Under the pieces are notes generated by a model that had not been told where the DNA came from, did no database searches, and saw only the letters and a list, made by a program, of their open reading frames with translations. Made by a program: the position numbers and the translations under genes. From Schizochytrium sp. TIO01 (Eukaryota; Sar; Bigyra; Thraustochytrida; Thraustochytriidae): DNA of 64,000 bases. The stretch is from contig SMSO01000031.1 of NCBI GenBank assembly GCA_004764695.1, positions 9,273,761 to 9,337,760 of the forward strand, in the 5' to 3' direction. Positions 1 to 9,840 of the stretch are shown here, piece by piece; the stretch's first letter is position 1; each line of letters begins with the position of its first letter.

Positions 1-801
1 AATGCTCATATGCTTTTTTGCCTTTTCAAATCGTTTCTAATTAAAAAAAATGATCTGCAACATATAACAGCAACCTGCTGCCTCAATTTTGCCTTTTTGA
101 GACACCTTGGTACTCGTACGCAAAGTCACCGTCGTGAATAAATGCTAGGTGCTAGCAGAGCAAAGACAAATGAAAAGAAGCATCGTTTCTTGAGCAAAAT
201 GCGAAAAATTGTTCCAACTACTACCTACCTGCCCTAGCTACTACTAGGTAGAATATACTCGGGTGTCCGATCAGGGCAAGATAAGTATCGGATATCGACT
301 GGACCCAGAGGGTTGCGACCATGACAGCTATAGAGATTGCCAACCTGATCAAACCAGGGAAGCAAAGATCCCCAAATACGGGTTTCTGTTTCTTTGTTTT
401 TTTGTAACAAAGTACCGCGTACCTGGGTCTTTCTATTGGTGTCAAACACAGAAATGCTAGCAACCCCTTTTTGCCCTAGGTTTTTTCCTAACCATGACAA
501 AAATCACATTTTGGCATTAGTGTATTGCTAGGTTGTTGCAATAAGACTAATTCTTTCTTCTGATCTGATTTCTGCACAAGCATATAGATCGTACGGTACT
601 TAGTACGAGTACTTACGTAGAAACATCATAGCTTAATTGATGAAAGTCAAGCATCGATCCTCTTTCGTTTAGTAATCGTAGGTAGTACAGCTAGTACCCT
701 TTTTTTAAAATGAAAAAGCATTTGGCGAAGACCAAAGCGATACAACAACTCGCTCGCGCGCAGCAAGAGGGGAACGAACCCTTCGTGCTCTCACAAGACC
801 C
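1..801. other. 5' flank of the PAN receptor gene
   Basis: AT-rich spacer. It contains TACCTACC/TAGGTA-type motifs at 221-249 and 671-697, and a T-run followed by an ATG at 710. That ATG opens a 66-codon frame (710-910) that overlaps the start of the large gene in another frame, so it is either a upstream ORF or shows that the true start of the large gene lies further in. Other short frames at 221-500 overlap each other on both strands and have no recognisable protein character. Confidence 0.5.
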
Positions 802-3800
802 ATGGTCCAGGGAAACACAACTCAGAAGCACCTTTGGGACCCTTCACTCCTGGGGTGTGGCACAGAAGTTACTCCTGCCCAACAATATGTGGCGCGGAAT
901 TGTGCATTGAGGTCTCGCCTTGCGGCACGTGTCCATATTGAATCTGTGCAAAGACAGCAAGTCTGCGAAAGTATACGTAACACTACCCTTTGGAAGAGAT
1001 CAGGAGGCACGCAAAGGCTCCCTCAACATCGCTCTCCACAGAGCCCAGACCTGATCACGTGCTCCTCTGGAGGCAACGTATTGATGTCTTCTTCTCTCTC
1101 TTTCCTTCAAAGTACCCTATCACGTGTTGGTCAAAACAAACTGATACAGATGCAGATACAGTCAAACAAAGACCCTTGGGAACAGCAGCAACAACAGCAC
1201 TCTTCTTTGTTAAGACGGCCATGTGAGGAAACCAATTCTTACTCAAATAGGAGTTCAAATCATCACAAGAGGAGACCACACTATGCTCGTGTTTCGGTCA
1301 TCACAATAATAACTGTAATACTGCTCTTCTGGCACCCAGGTGCGATTTGCGCGTTTACAAACGAAGGTGACCAACGTGCATATGCAAATTTTGTTCTGCA
1401 TATGAGCGCTGGAGGAGAAACCGGTATGTACTTCAATTATTGTAGTGATCAAAACACAGTCAATGATCCATGCTCGTGCAATATAAATGGACGTCAGATT
1501 GTATGTAATGAAGAAGGTAGAATTCAAGAGATCCATTTGCCAGAAAACAGTCTTTATGGAAATCTTTCTCCAGATATCTTGAATATGTTTACTCAACTCC
1601 ATGCTTTAAATCTCTCGTCCCTGACAACAAATTCAGCGCATCGTAATTTGCTGAAAGTTTCTAGCGCAGAGGTGAATTGTACTAACCTTTCCAAGTGCCT
1701 TGATGGTAGTTGGACTTGCGATTTTTCCGGGAGTGATCTACGCATGTGCTCTACTAAGAGTTCGTCTTCAAATCTACCTCAGAATAAAACTAAGGCGTCC
1801 TTTGAATGTGCATACGACGGCTATCTTATTACAGAAAGTACAAATGGAGGCGAGATGCCATTGAACATAAAAGATGTTGCTTCTGCGCAACACTGCTGGA
1901 ATCTCTGCACCAAGTATAGTTTCTGCCTTTTCTTTTCCTTTTCACCGTATGGAAACACAGCCGGTACTTGTCTTCTGCACAGCCGGCTTGGAGACATTCA
2001 ATCTAATAGTAAATGGTTGTCTGGGTCGAAGACTTGCGATGACATTTTCTTCTCCAGATCTACCTCTTCAATTCCGGCAAGTAAAAGCGCCGATCAAGCT
2101 ATTTCAGCTGCGACTCCTACTCGCAGAGCTGTCCAAGCTCTGGATGACTGCTACACCGAAGGTTACCGCTACGTTCGCACAGGCTCTCAGCCTATTGCAA
2201 CTGAGACTACAGATCCAGATGTAGCCTCTTGCCAGAATGTTTGCCTGACGAACTCAGATTGTTTGTATTTTGCTATAAAAGTCTCGGGTAATAGCAATGC
2301 TGGTCAATGTGAGTTGTTCTCTGATATATCAGCAGGTGTCACTGAGGCATCCAATTGGGATCTGGGCCCTCGAAGCTGTTCATCGTCTACCCCTACATCT
2401 ACTCCTACTGACGTACCAACTACCGCAGCTTCGCCAACTAAAGAGCCTACTACAAGTCCTACCGAATCATGTTTTACAGAAGGTTTTCGGTTTGAGCGTA
2501 CAGATGCTCAACCTTTTCTCACTGAAACAACTGACCCTGATGCTGATTCTTGCCAAGCGCTATGCGAAACAAATGATTCATGTCTGTACTTCGCTGTCAA
2601 GGTTTCAGGAAATAGCAACGAAGGCCAGTGCGAACTGTACTCCGATATATCGGCAGGCACTGTAGAAGCATCCAACTGGGTACTTGGACCACGTACATGT
2701 GCCGGAACAACTGCATCTCCCACGGTCTCTCCCACACCATATCCGAGTATAGCAATAAGTGCCCCGACCACTGGTACTGTAGCACCAACGTCAGACTCTG
2801 CAAGCAGTCCCACAATTGCCCCTACCTCGAGTCCAACAGAATGTTTTACAGAAGGTTTTCGGTTTGAGCGTACAGATGCTCAACCTTTTCTCACTGAAAC
2901 AACTGACCCTGATGCTGATTCTTGCCAAGCGCTATGCGAAACAAATGATTCATGTCTGTACTTCGCTGTCAAGGTTTCAGGAAATAGCAACGAAGGCCAG
3001 TGCGAACTGTACTCCGATATATCGGCAGGCACTGTAGAAGCATCCAACTGGGTACTTGGACCACGTACATGTGCCGGAACAACTGCATCTCCCACGGTCT
3101 CTCCCACACCATATCCGAGTATAGCAACAAGTGCCCCGACCACTGGTACTGTAGCACCAACGTCAGACTCTGCAAGCAGTCCCACAATTGCCCCTACCTC
3201 GAGTCCAACAGAATGTATTACAGAAGGTTTTCGCTTTGAGCGTACAGATGCTCAACCTTTTCTCACTGAAACAACTGACCCTGATGCTGATTCTTGCCAA
3301 GCGCTATGCGAAACAAATGATTCATGTCTGTACTTCGCTGTCAAGGTTTCAGGAAATAGCAACGAAGGTCAGTGCGAACTGTACTCCGATATCTCGGCAG
3401 GCACTGTAGAAGCATCCAACTGGGTACTTGGACCACGTACATGTGCCGGAACAACTGCATCTCCCACGGTCTCTCCCACACCATATCCGAGTATAGCAAT
3501 AAGTGCCCCGACCACTGGTACTGTAGCACCAACGTCAGACTCTGCAAGCAGTCCCACAATTGCCCCTACCTCGAGTCCAACAGAATGTATTACAGAAGGT
3601 TTTCGCTTTGAGCGTACAGATGCTCAACCTTTTCTCACTGAAACAACTGACCCTGATGCCGATTCTTGCCAAGCGCTATGCGAAACAAATGATTCATGTC
3701 TGTACTTTGCTGTCAAGGTTTCAGGAAATAGCAACGAAGGTCAGTGCGAACTGTACTCCGATATATCGGCAGGCACTGTAGAAGCATCCAACTGGGTACT

Positions 3801-6800
3801 TGGACCACGTACGTGTGCCGGAACAACTGCATCTCCCACGGTCTCTCCCACACCATATCCGAGTATAGCAACAAGTGCCCCGACCACTAGTACTGTAGCA
3901 CCAACGTCAGACTCTGCAAGCAGTCCCACAATTGCCCCTACCTCGAGTCCAACAGAATGTATTACAGAAGGTTTTCGGTTTGAGCGTACAGATACTCAGC
4001 CTATCGACACGGAGACTACTGACCCTGATGCTGATTCTTGCCAAGCGCTATGCGAAACAAATGATTCATGTCTGTACTTCGCTGTCAAGGTTTCAGGAAA
4101 TAGCAACGAAGGTCAGTGCGAACTGTACTCCGATATATCGGCAGGCACTGTAGAAGCATCCAACTGGGTTCTTGGTGTAAGGGAATGTGCAAGCACAACA
4201 ATCCCAAGTAGTATACCGACACAAGCGCCTACCTTGAGCCCGACAGCTGGAGAAAACACAACGCGGTCTCCGTCTGTAACAATGAGTCCAACAACGCCCT
4301 CACCAACAGCGTTGCCCACTGAGTGCTACACTGACGGCTATCGCTTTGAGCGAACAGATACTCAACCAATTGACACTGAGACAACATCACCAGATGCTGA
4401 TTCTTGCCAAGCTTTATGCCAGAGCAATGCCAATTGTCTTTACTTCGCTGTTAAGGTTTCGGGAAATAGCAACGAAGGTCAGTGCGAACTGTACTCCGAT
4501 ATATCGGCAGGCACTGTAGAAGCATCCAACTGGGTTCTTGGTGTAAGGGAATGTGCAAGCACAACAATCCCAAGTAGTATACCGACACAAGCGCCTACCT
4601 TGAGCCCGACAGCTGGAGAAGACACAACGCGGTCTCCGTCTGTAACAATGAGTCCAACAACGCCCTCACCAACAGCGTCGCCCACTGAGTGCTACACTGA
4701 CGGCTATCGCTTTGAGCGAACAGACACTCAACCAATTGACACTGAGACAACATCACCAGATGCTGAGTCTTGCCAAGCTTTATGCCAGAGCAATACCAAT
4801 TGTCTTTACTTCGCTGTAAAGGTATCAGGAAACAGTAATGATGGCCAGTGCGAGTTATATTCTGATATTTCTTCTGGACTAACAAGTGCAAGTAATTGGG
4901 TTTATGGACCACGCACATGTGGAACTAGTGCCCCTACATCAGGATCGCCTTCATCCACACCTACTCAAACCCCAACAAGTGGACCAACAAGGGCCCCATC
5001 TGCAGCTCCTACACTTTGCATCATCGAAGGCTACCGTCTTGAACGAACAGACACACAACCCTTTACTACTACTACAACGGATCCAACCGCTAGTGCTTGT
5101 CAAAGCGAGTGCGTCTCAGTAGACGGGTGTATTTATTTTGCTGTGAAGGTTTCAGGAGATAGTAATACTGGTCAGTGTGAGCTCTACTCTGATATAAGTG
5201 CCGGGATCGTTGAAGCTCCGAATTGGGTTTACGGCCTTGGCGAATGTGGTGGCCCGACGGCAACTCCAACGAGTTCTCCAACCACCTGTTTTTTTACTGA
5301 TATGACATACACTGGTGAGGTGATAGAGGAGCTTACGAGTATTGCATCATCTACGGAATGTCAAGATGAGTGTGTTACTGTAGATGAATGCTATTACTTT
5401 ACGTTTAAGTACCAAGGCGACAATAATGGCACATGTATTCTCCTTTCCGCTGTAAATGTGACCCTTACAGGCGAAGATAACTACGAATCTGGCCCTAAGG
5501 TGTGTGGAATGTCCCTTGCTCCTACATTAGCTCCTACAAATCGACCTGTGACCTCCACTGCGCCTACTCCTACCCAGACCCCAACGGTTTCGACGACCAA
5601 TCCTACTAGTTCACCTACATCTGCCCCTGTAACTCTATCTTCAGATCAGTCAGAGGCATGGACAAACATGTACGATGACTTGAGCGGGTCTAATTGGGTG
5701 GCATGCACATCAGACGAGAACCCATGTAATGACCCTTCTTGCTCAACATCTTCAGGAAATATCCAAAGATATGTTTCTTGCTCAGTGCAAGAAGATCAGC
5801 GGCGTTTAATTAGACGTAGTCGACGCTTCCTTCAAAGCTCCAGTTCCCCAAGTAGCATTACGGCAATAGTTCTTCCTCTGAACGGGATGGAAGGATTGCT
5901 TACGAAAGATACCCTTGATGCGTGGACTAGCCTTGAGGTGCTGAACTTGACTGGTAATGATATCACTGGGGATGGCCCAAACGACTGTATCGATGCACAG
6001 CTTTGCTACGAATCAGGAGTTGTTTGCGACGTGCCAAGTTTATGTGGAGAAATGTATTCTGTAAATTCTGATGGATCATCAGAATGGACACCGGTCAACT
6101 CGACATCTGACTCATATTCAACGCTTGATGTCTCGACGGGAGAATCAGTTCTGTTTGAGTTCTCAAATTCGAGTAATGTGGTTCGACTAGCCTCTCTAGA
6201 TGCATATGAGAGTTGTAATTTTACGGACTCTACCTTGCTAGCAGGCTCAAGTGAAGGTTCGTACCGTTTTGTAGCAGATCAAGAAGATGAAGGCAAAACA
6301 GTCTATATCACGAGCTCGCTTCCAGTAGGAAGCCATGCTAACTGTAAAAATGGACAACGGATTGCAATCCGAGTTGCAAGCGTGAGCACTAGCGCCCCAA
6401 CAACAAGTGGTGGCGACACGTCGGACGATAGCTCCAAAGCTAATGGATCTGGCATCAACTGGATTTGGCTTATTATTATTATCCTCCTTGTAGTTCTTTG
6501 CGGACTTCCTTGTGTAATACTATCTACAATTCTTTGTATGGGTAGATTCTGTCCAGGCAGTCTTCCTGGTTGTATCCAAGCCCCACTGGATCGGTGCCTG
6601 CTAGGCTCAAGAAGTAATTCTTTAGGAAGGAAGAACTTTGATTCAATGTTGCCTTATACAAGCTCAGAAGCTAGCACTGCTTCTCCAAGTGGGGCCGGTG
6701 GATCTATTTCGCTTTCGCCTATTTCAACAGGTAGCCATCAAAGAGCACAACAAATTAAAGAATCTGAAGATGACAGGCTTGATAATGGATCAGCATTCTC

Positions 6801-7527
6801 GCCTCTCCCGCCTCCTGGCCAGGGAGAAGGGCGCGCTCGAAAGGAACGTTATAACTCTGGTACAACTGAAATCTTTCTTTCTCCGATCAGCTCATCATCT
6901 GAAACCAGAACTTCATCTACTGGTCATCGCTCAGACGAAGACGATCTCATGAGTCTGCATAAGAATAAGTCACTTAAAAAGGTAAAGCTCGAGGCGATGG
7001 CGATCGGCAATGTAGTATCCCAGCCAATTACATGCACAGAAGACCTTTTGCGCGAAGCAGGTCTAGAGGAACACATTGAGGAGTTTCAAAACGAAGATAT
7101 GGATCTTGAAGCAACAACATATGCTACCGAAGGCCAATTGCGTGACTTGGGTTTGTCAGTCGGTGAAGCTGCTCGACTTCGTCATATCACTCGTACATTG
7201 CAAAGGAAACTTGCAATGCCCGATCGATCGTCAACGGGCTCAAGCAGCGCTCGACTTTCGAACAAAAGTAATACTCAAAGCCAGTTACGCGGGGTGTTAA
7301 AGAAGCCACATCCAGAAGCCTACTCCGTGCTAGATAGACAAACACAATTCAATGTTGGCGACAGAGTTGCTGTAGAACGAACTGGAACCCGTACAGTTGT
7401 AGGGAAAGTTATTGAGGTAAAAGATACTGGGCATGCGACGCGAGAGCCACGATATGTTGTAGAGATCCAACAGGGTTCTGGTTCAAGAACGCAAATTGTA
7501 CGTGAGCCAGAGCTTCGCCGACGCTAA
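802..7527 (+). CDS. PAN/Apple-repeat, LRR, SAM-domain single-pass receptor-like protein
   Basis: Seen: 2,241 codons without an intron. A basic, low-complexity N-terminus (1-160) precedes a hydrophobic segment (164-182) ending GAICA|F, a likely signal sequence. An LRR-like stretch lies at ~208-273. Eleven Cys-rich PAN/Apple-like modules follow from ~334 to ~1570, each with YFAVKVSGNSN and CELYSDIS motifs and joined by Ser/Pro/Thr linkers. A second LRR segment with an N-cap (SGSNW...NPC) is at ~1615-1749. One TM helix (INWIWLIIIILLVVL) is near 1885-1910. The Ser-rich cytoplasmic tail holds a SAM domain (~2078-2135) and a final SH3/KOW-like module (~2184-2241, VGDRVAVERTG). Family knowledge: PAN domains bind glycans or proteins and SAM domains oligomerise. 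Inference: a plasma-membrane adhesion or recognition receptor signalling through SAM assembly. The start is uncertain: Met95 (1084) and Met117 (1150) also precede the signal segment, and the 710-910 frame overlaps Met1. Confidence 0.85.
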   Translation: MVQGNTTQKHLWDPSLLGCGTEVTPAQQYVARNCALRSRLAARVHIESVQRQQVCESIRNTTLWKRSGGTQRLPQHRSPQSPDLITCSSGGNVLMSSSLSFLQSTLSRVGQNKLIQMQIQSNKDPWEQQQQQHSSLLRRPCEETNSYSNRSSNHHKRRPHYARVSVITIITVILLFWHPGAICAFTNEGDQRAYANFVLHMSAGGETGMYFNYCSDQNTVNDPCSCNINGRQIVCNEEGRIQEIHLPENSLYGNLSPDILNMFTQLHALNLSSLTTNSAHRNLLKVSSAEVNCTNLSKCLDGSWTCDFSGSDLRMCSTKSSSSNLPQNKTKASFECAYDGYLITESTNGGEMPLNIKDVASAQHCWNLCTKYSFCLFFSFSPYGNTAGTCLLHSRLGDIQSNSKWLSGSKTCDDIFFSRSTSSIPASKSADQAISAATPTRRAVQALDDCYTEGYRYVRTGSQPIATETTDPDVASCQNVCLTNSDCLYFAIKVSGNSNAGQCELFSDISAGVTEASNWDLGPRSCSSSTPTSTPTDVPTTAASPTKEPTTSPTESCFTEGFRFERTDAQPFLTETTDPDADSCQALCETNDSCLYFAVKVSGNSNEGQCELYSDISAGTVEASNWVLGPRTCAGTTASPTVSPTPYPSIAISAPTTGTVAPTSDSASSPTIAPTSSPTECFTEGFRFERTDAQPFLTETTDPDADSCQALCETNDSCLYFAVKVSGNSNEGQCELYSDISAGTVEASNWVLGPRTCAGTTASPTVSPTPYPSIATSAPTTGTVAPTSDSASSPTIAPTSSPTECITEGFRFERTDAQPFLTETTDPDADSCQALCETNDSCLYFAVKVSGNSNEGQCELYSDISAGTVEASNWVLGPRTCAGTTASPTVSPTPYPSIAISAPTTGTVAPTSDSASSPTIAPTSSPTECITEGFRFERTDAQPFLTETTDPDADSCQALCETNDSCLYFAVKVSGNSNEGQCELYSDISAGTVEASNWVLGPRTCAGTTASPTVSPTPYPSIATSAPTTSTVAPTSDSASSPTIAPTSSPTECITEGFRFERTDTQPIDTETTDPDADSCQALCETNDSCLYFAVKVSGNSNEGQCELYSDISAGTVEASNWVLGVRECASTTIPSSIPTQAPTLSPTAGENTTRSPSVTMSPTTPSPTALPTECYTDGYRFERTDTQPIDTETTSPDADSCQALCQSNANCLYFAVKVSGNSNEGQCELYSDISAGTVEASNWVLGVRECASTTIPSSIPTQAPTLSPTAGEDTTRSPSVTMSPTTPSPTASPTECYTDGYRFERTDTQPIDTETTSPDAESCQALCQSNTNCLYFAVKVSGNSNDGQCELYSDISSGLTSASNWVYGPRTCGTSAPTSGSPSSTPTQTPTSGPTRAPSAAPTLCIIEGYRLERTDTQPFTTTTTDPTASACQSECVSVDGCIYFAVKVSGDSNTGQCELYSDISAGIVEAPNWVYGLGECGGPTATPTSSPTTCFFTDMTYTGEVIEELTSIASSTECQDECVTVDECYYFTFKYQGDNNGTCILLSAVNVTLTGEDNYESGPKVCGMSLAPTLAPTNRPVTSTAPTPTQTPTVSTTNPTSSPTSAPVTLSSDQSEAWTNMYDDLSGSNWVACTSDENPCNDPSCSTSSGNIQRYVSCSVQEDQRRLIRRSRRFLQSSSSPSSITAIVLPLNGMEGLLTKDTLDAWTSLEVLNLTGNDITGDGPNDCIDAQLCYESGVVCDVPSLCGEMYSVNSDGSSEWTPVNSTSDSYSTLDVSTGESVLFEFSNSSNVVRLASLDAYESCNFTDSTLLAGSSEGSYRFVADQEDEGKTVYITSSLPVGSHANCKNGQRIAIRVASVSTSAPTTSGGDTSDDSSKANGSGINWIWLIIIILLVVLCGLPCVILSTILCMGRFCPGSLPGCIQAPLDRCLLGSRSNSLGRKNFDSMLPYTSSEASTASPSGAGGSISLSPISTGSHQRAQQIKESEDDRLDNGSAFSPLPPPGQGEGRARKERYNSGTTEIFLSPISSSSETRTSSTGHRSDEDDLMSLHKNKSLKKVKLEAMAIGNVVSQPITCTEDLLREAGLEEHIEEFQNEDMDLEATTYATEGQLRDLGLSVGEAARLRHITRTLQRKLAMPDRSSTGSSSARLSNKSNTQSQLRGVLKKPHPEAYSVLDRQTQFNVGDRVAVERTGTRTVVGKVIEVKDTGHATREPRYVVEIQQGSGSRTQIVREPELRRR
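2470..4689 (+). repeat. Intragenic tandem repeat: four 372-bp units then two 366-bp units
   Basis: Units begin at the first Cys codon of each PAN module: 2470, 2842, 3214 and 3586 (372-bp spacing), then 3958 and 4324 (366-bp spacing, ending 4689). The 372-bp units are almost identical in DNA including synonymous sites and linkers. Variant bases alternate between units: an ATA/ACA codon in the linker alternates I-T-I-T, while the second residue of the module goes F-F-I-I. This mosaic suggests duplication in blocks plus gene conversion. Flanking PAN modules (1, 8-10) are clearly more diverged. Confidence 0.95.
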
Positions 7528-8032
7528 AAATGCCCTCATTATCTTCCCGGAAACCTCGTGCAAAATTGCATCCCACTTATTGGAGATTTTTGTTAAATGT
7601 TGAATCACTCTTTGTCTTTTGATTTATTATACCATCTTGAATATGAACAAGCTCTAACAATTGAATTTCTTCGCAAGCATATTGGACCGAAAGGTATCAA
7701 GTGGTGTTCATAAAGTTAAATTTCATTAATAATATAAATGTGTTTACAAGGTGCCCAGTTATTTTTATAATCTTTGTTGTTGTGTCCTAAATCTCATGTT
7801 AGCATGGTTTTCAAGATTTCTATCATGTATTGGAATAAAAGAGAAATGGAGGGAAATATAATTTAAAACTTTGAGTGTTGCGCTCGATAATATTTTCCCA
7901 AAACGCTATCATTTGCCTTCGAAGCTAGGCTGGCTGAATATTTCTTCGCTTGCACTTTTCATAAGTGTTAAAACGAGTCATTCTCTTAATACCTCGAAGA
8001 TCAATCTGAAAACCTCCATACAGGTAAACAGA
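7528..8032. other. Convergent 3' spacer
   Basis: AT-rich region between the receptor gene (+) and the thioesterase gene (-), probably the two 3' UTRs. An AATAAA at 7834-7839 could serve as a poly(A) signal for the plus-strand gene. No reading frame or repeat of note. Confidence 0.5.
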
Positions 8033-8878
8033 CTAAGCTTTATGCAGTGAGCCATTCGTGGAAGGGACAGAAGACGTACGAGCAAGGATATCTGCTACAC
8101 GGTCAACATTGGTGAAAAGAAAAAAGTGGCCACCTTCAGGAAAAAAATCGACACCAAGCCATGATATCTCAGGAGAGGCTAGTAAAGATTGCCAAGGCTC
8201 TACCTCGGATGGCTGCAAATCATCTCCGTGTAAAACTTGGAGTGTAACGCTAGAATCAAATTTGGGAAGGGTACGGTTGTCTAGTCTGAAGGTCCCCAAG
8301 AGTTCGTAGTCTGCTCGCAAAGGCGGTATTATGAGTGCGCGAAACGAAGGATGGCTAAGAACCTCCTTTGGTGTACCCCCTTTTGCAGAAATGTAATCGA
8401 GAAAGGCGGCATCACTCATGTCATGTACTTTGGGGAGGTTCTCTGCCATGTTCTGAGGTGCGCGAGCCGCTGCCATAACAAGTTTAATGGGTGCTACGGT
8501 AAAATCTCCAAGGCTCTCAAGAACTTGCCATGCTACCTGGCAGCCCAAAGAGTACCCAAAAAATACAATTGAAGATGGTGCACGCCGTTGCTGGGCAAAG
8601 TGGCCCCTCAGAACTTGGGCTACCTGAGGAATTAGCTCTTGAAAACTACGAAAAGCGGGTTCAGAAGCTCTGGCTAAACGTCCAGGTAAAGACACACCCA
8701 ATGTTGCTGCACCACGTTTTGCGAGTGCTTTGGCAAGTGAACGAACTGCTGGATGAGCAAGGTTGCCTCCAGCCCAAGGGAACACAATCACAACAGGCTC
8801 TCCGGTGGCATCTTTTCCCCCATTTTCGCACGCAGGAACGCGAGCCAGCACCTCGAGACGGACTCGTTGATCTCCCAT
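8033..8878 (-). CDS. Type II (GrsT-like) thioesterase
   Basis: Seen: 281 residues, ATG start, alpha/beta-hydrolase layout. Motifs in order: FPWAGGN (33-39), LPGR (64-67), the nucleophile elbow GYSLG with Ser110, GG-T-P (167-170), PLRADYELL (186-194), LHGDD with the acid Asp219 or 220, and EGGHFF with His251. This combination is diagnostic of the free-standing thioesterases of the GrsT/SrfAD/LgrE family, which remove wrongly primed or stalled acyl groups from carrier-protein domains of NRPS and PKS enzymes. Length is slightly above the usual 230-260 residues because of a short C-terminal tail. Inference: it edits a carrier-protein megasynthase (PKS, NRPS or PUFA synthase-like) encoded elsewhere, since none lies in this window. 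It is convergent with the receptor gene. There is no obvious targeting signal, so cytosolic. Confidence 0.88.
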   Translation of the reverse strand: MGDQRVRLEVLARVPACENGGKDATGEPVVIVFPWAGGNLAHPAVRSLAKALAKRGAATLGVSLPGRLARASEPAFRSFQELIPQVAQVLRGHFAQQRRAPSSIVFFGYSLGCQVAWQVLESLGDFTVAPIKLVMAAARAPQNMAENLPKVHDMSDAAFLDYISAKGGTPKEVLSHPSFRALIIPPLRADYELLGTFRLDNRTLPKFDSSVTLQVLHGDDLQPSEVEPWQSLLASPEISWLGVDFFPEGGHFFLFTNVDRVADILARTSSVPSTNGSLHKA

Positions 8879-9083
8879 GAAGACGTGCAGTTTACAGTCA
8901 CTGTATTGCCTTCGCCCGTCTGCAATGTCAACTTAGTAAACTTGTAGGTATAATGCTTTACTAATGGGCCTAGAAAGCGGATGAAGTATCACCTACATCC
9001 TAGTACCTACTAATACAAATTCGCACACCACACTTAGGATTTAACCAATAAAATTTGCAAAACTTGCATTTCTAATAGTGACA

Positions 9084-9122
9084 TGGGCTAAGGCCCAATC
9101 GCGGGTTGAAAACTAACCCGCG
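9084..9122. other. Two adjacent inverted repeats (hairpins)
   Basis: TGGGC (9084-9088) pairs with GCCCA (9093-9097), and CGCGGGTT (9100-9107) pairs perfectly with AACCCGCG (9115-9122) across a 7-base loop. Two stable stems two bases apart in AT-rich DNA are unlikely by chance, but no gene or known RNA family is recognised. Confidence 0.6.
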
Positions 9123-9518
9123 ACTCAAAGATAATTCTTAAATCATATTCTAAGATAGGTAGCGCAAAAGGATGCCTCTCGGCGGCGTGATATCATGACC
9201 GGCTACGTGTTTGCATTTGAGGTTTATGAAAACCTTGGGTAATACCACATTCATTGTATCATTTTGAGAAATATAATTTTCTCGGCAAATAACATGTTTA
9301 CACTAAATAAAAAGCTCGGTTTTCTGAAAGAGCACTTGACGAAAGCTAAAATGACCCCAATGAGATATTATTCGAACCGTCTTGCATTTGATCCATCTTG
9401 ACCATTCTGGAGGTTTCAAATTTATATAACCTTCGTTTTCACCAAAAAGCCAAAGTGCAAGCTTGCGGTGAACCTCAAAAATCCAGTAAGGGGCGCAAGC
9501 CTGGCCTTTTGAAGTTGA

Positions 9519-9840
9519 CTACTCCACAGATGTCTTTGTATACAGCTGTGGCATTTGGATAGTCTCGCTGGAGGCCACCAATCTAGCATTTGAGATTATC
9601 TTTTTGCTTGGCGGAGGGCACTCTGGCGTAAACAATGCTACGGTTAGTGGTACGTTGCTCGCCGGAACCGGAATGCAGCCATAGGTACGCTCAACGTTGT
9701 CAGATGTATATGTGCAGTTGCCTCCGGAGAAGAGCCCGAAGAGTACTTGCTGAGACGCTAAACTTCCGGTTGAAGTACTTTGATAATTTGAATTGAAGGT
9801 TTGCTTCACTTGTAGTGTTTGGAGCTTGATGGTTCCTTGG
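9519..9840 (-). pseudogene. Orphan coding-like fragment
   Basis: An open minus-strand frame of about 100 codons in a segment visibly richer in GC than its surroundings. It encodes a Cys-containing, Pro-rich peptide (motifs GGNCTYTS, TPECPPP). There is no ATG at the 5' end: the first possible start is GTG at 9809, and the frame is open a little further upstream to a stop. It may be a lone exon or a decayed gene piece. Product not recognised; not an established gene. Confidence 0.25.

Noticed and set aside
221-500. Overlapping frames upstream of the receptor gene
   Set aside because: They overlap on both strands, have no domain character and coincide with TACCTA-rich spacer.
2508-4685. Many short frames on both strands with near-identical peptides at regular spacing
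   Set aside because: They are shadows of the PAN tandem repeat in other frames; the periodicity comes from the DNA repeat, not from separate genes.
2470-4689. CRISPR-like or satellite reading of the direct repeats
   Set aside because: Units are 366-372 bp, contiguous and in frame within one long coding sequence; no spacers.
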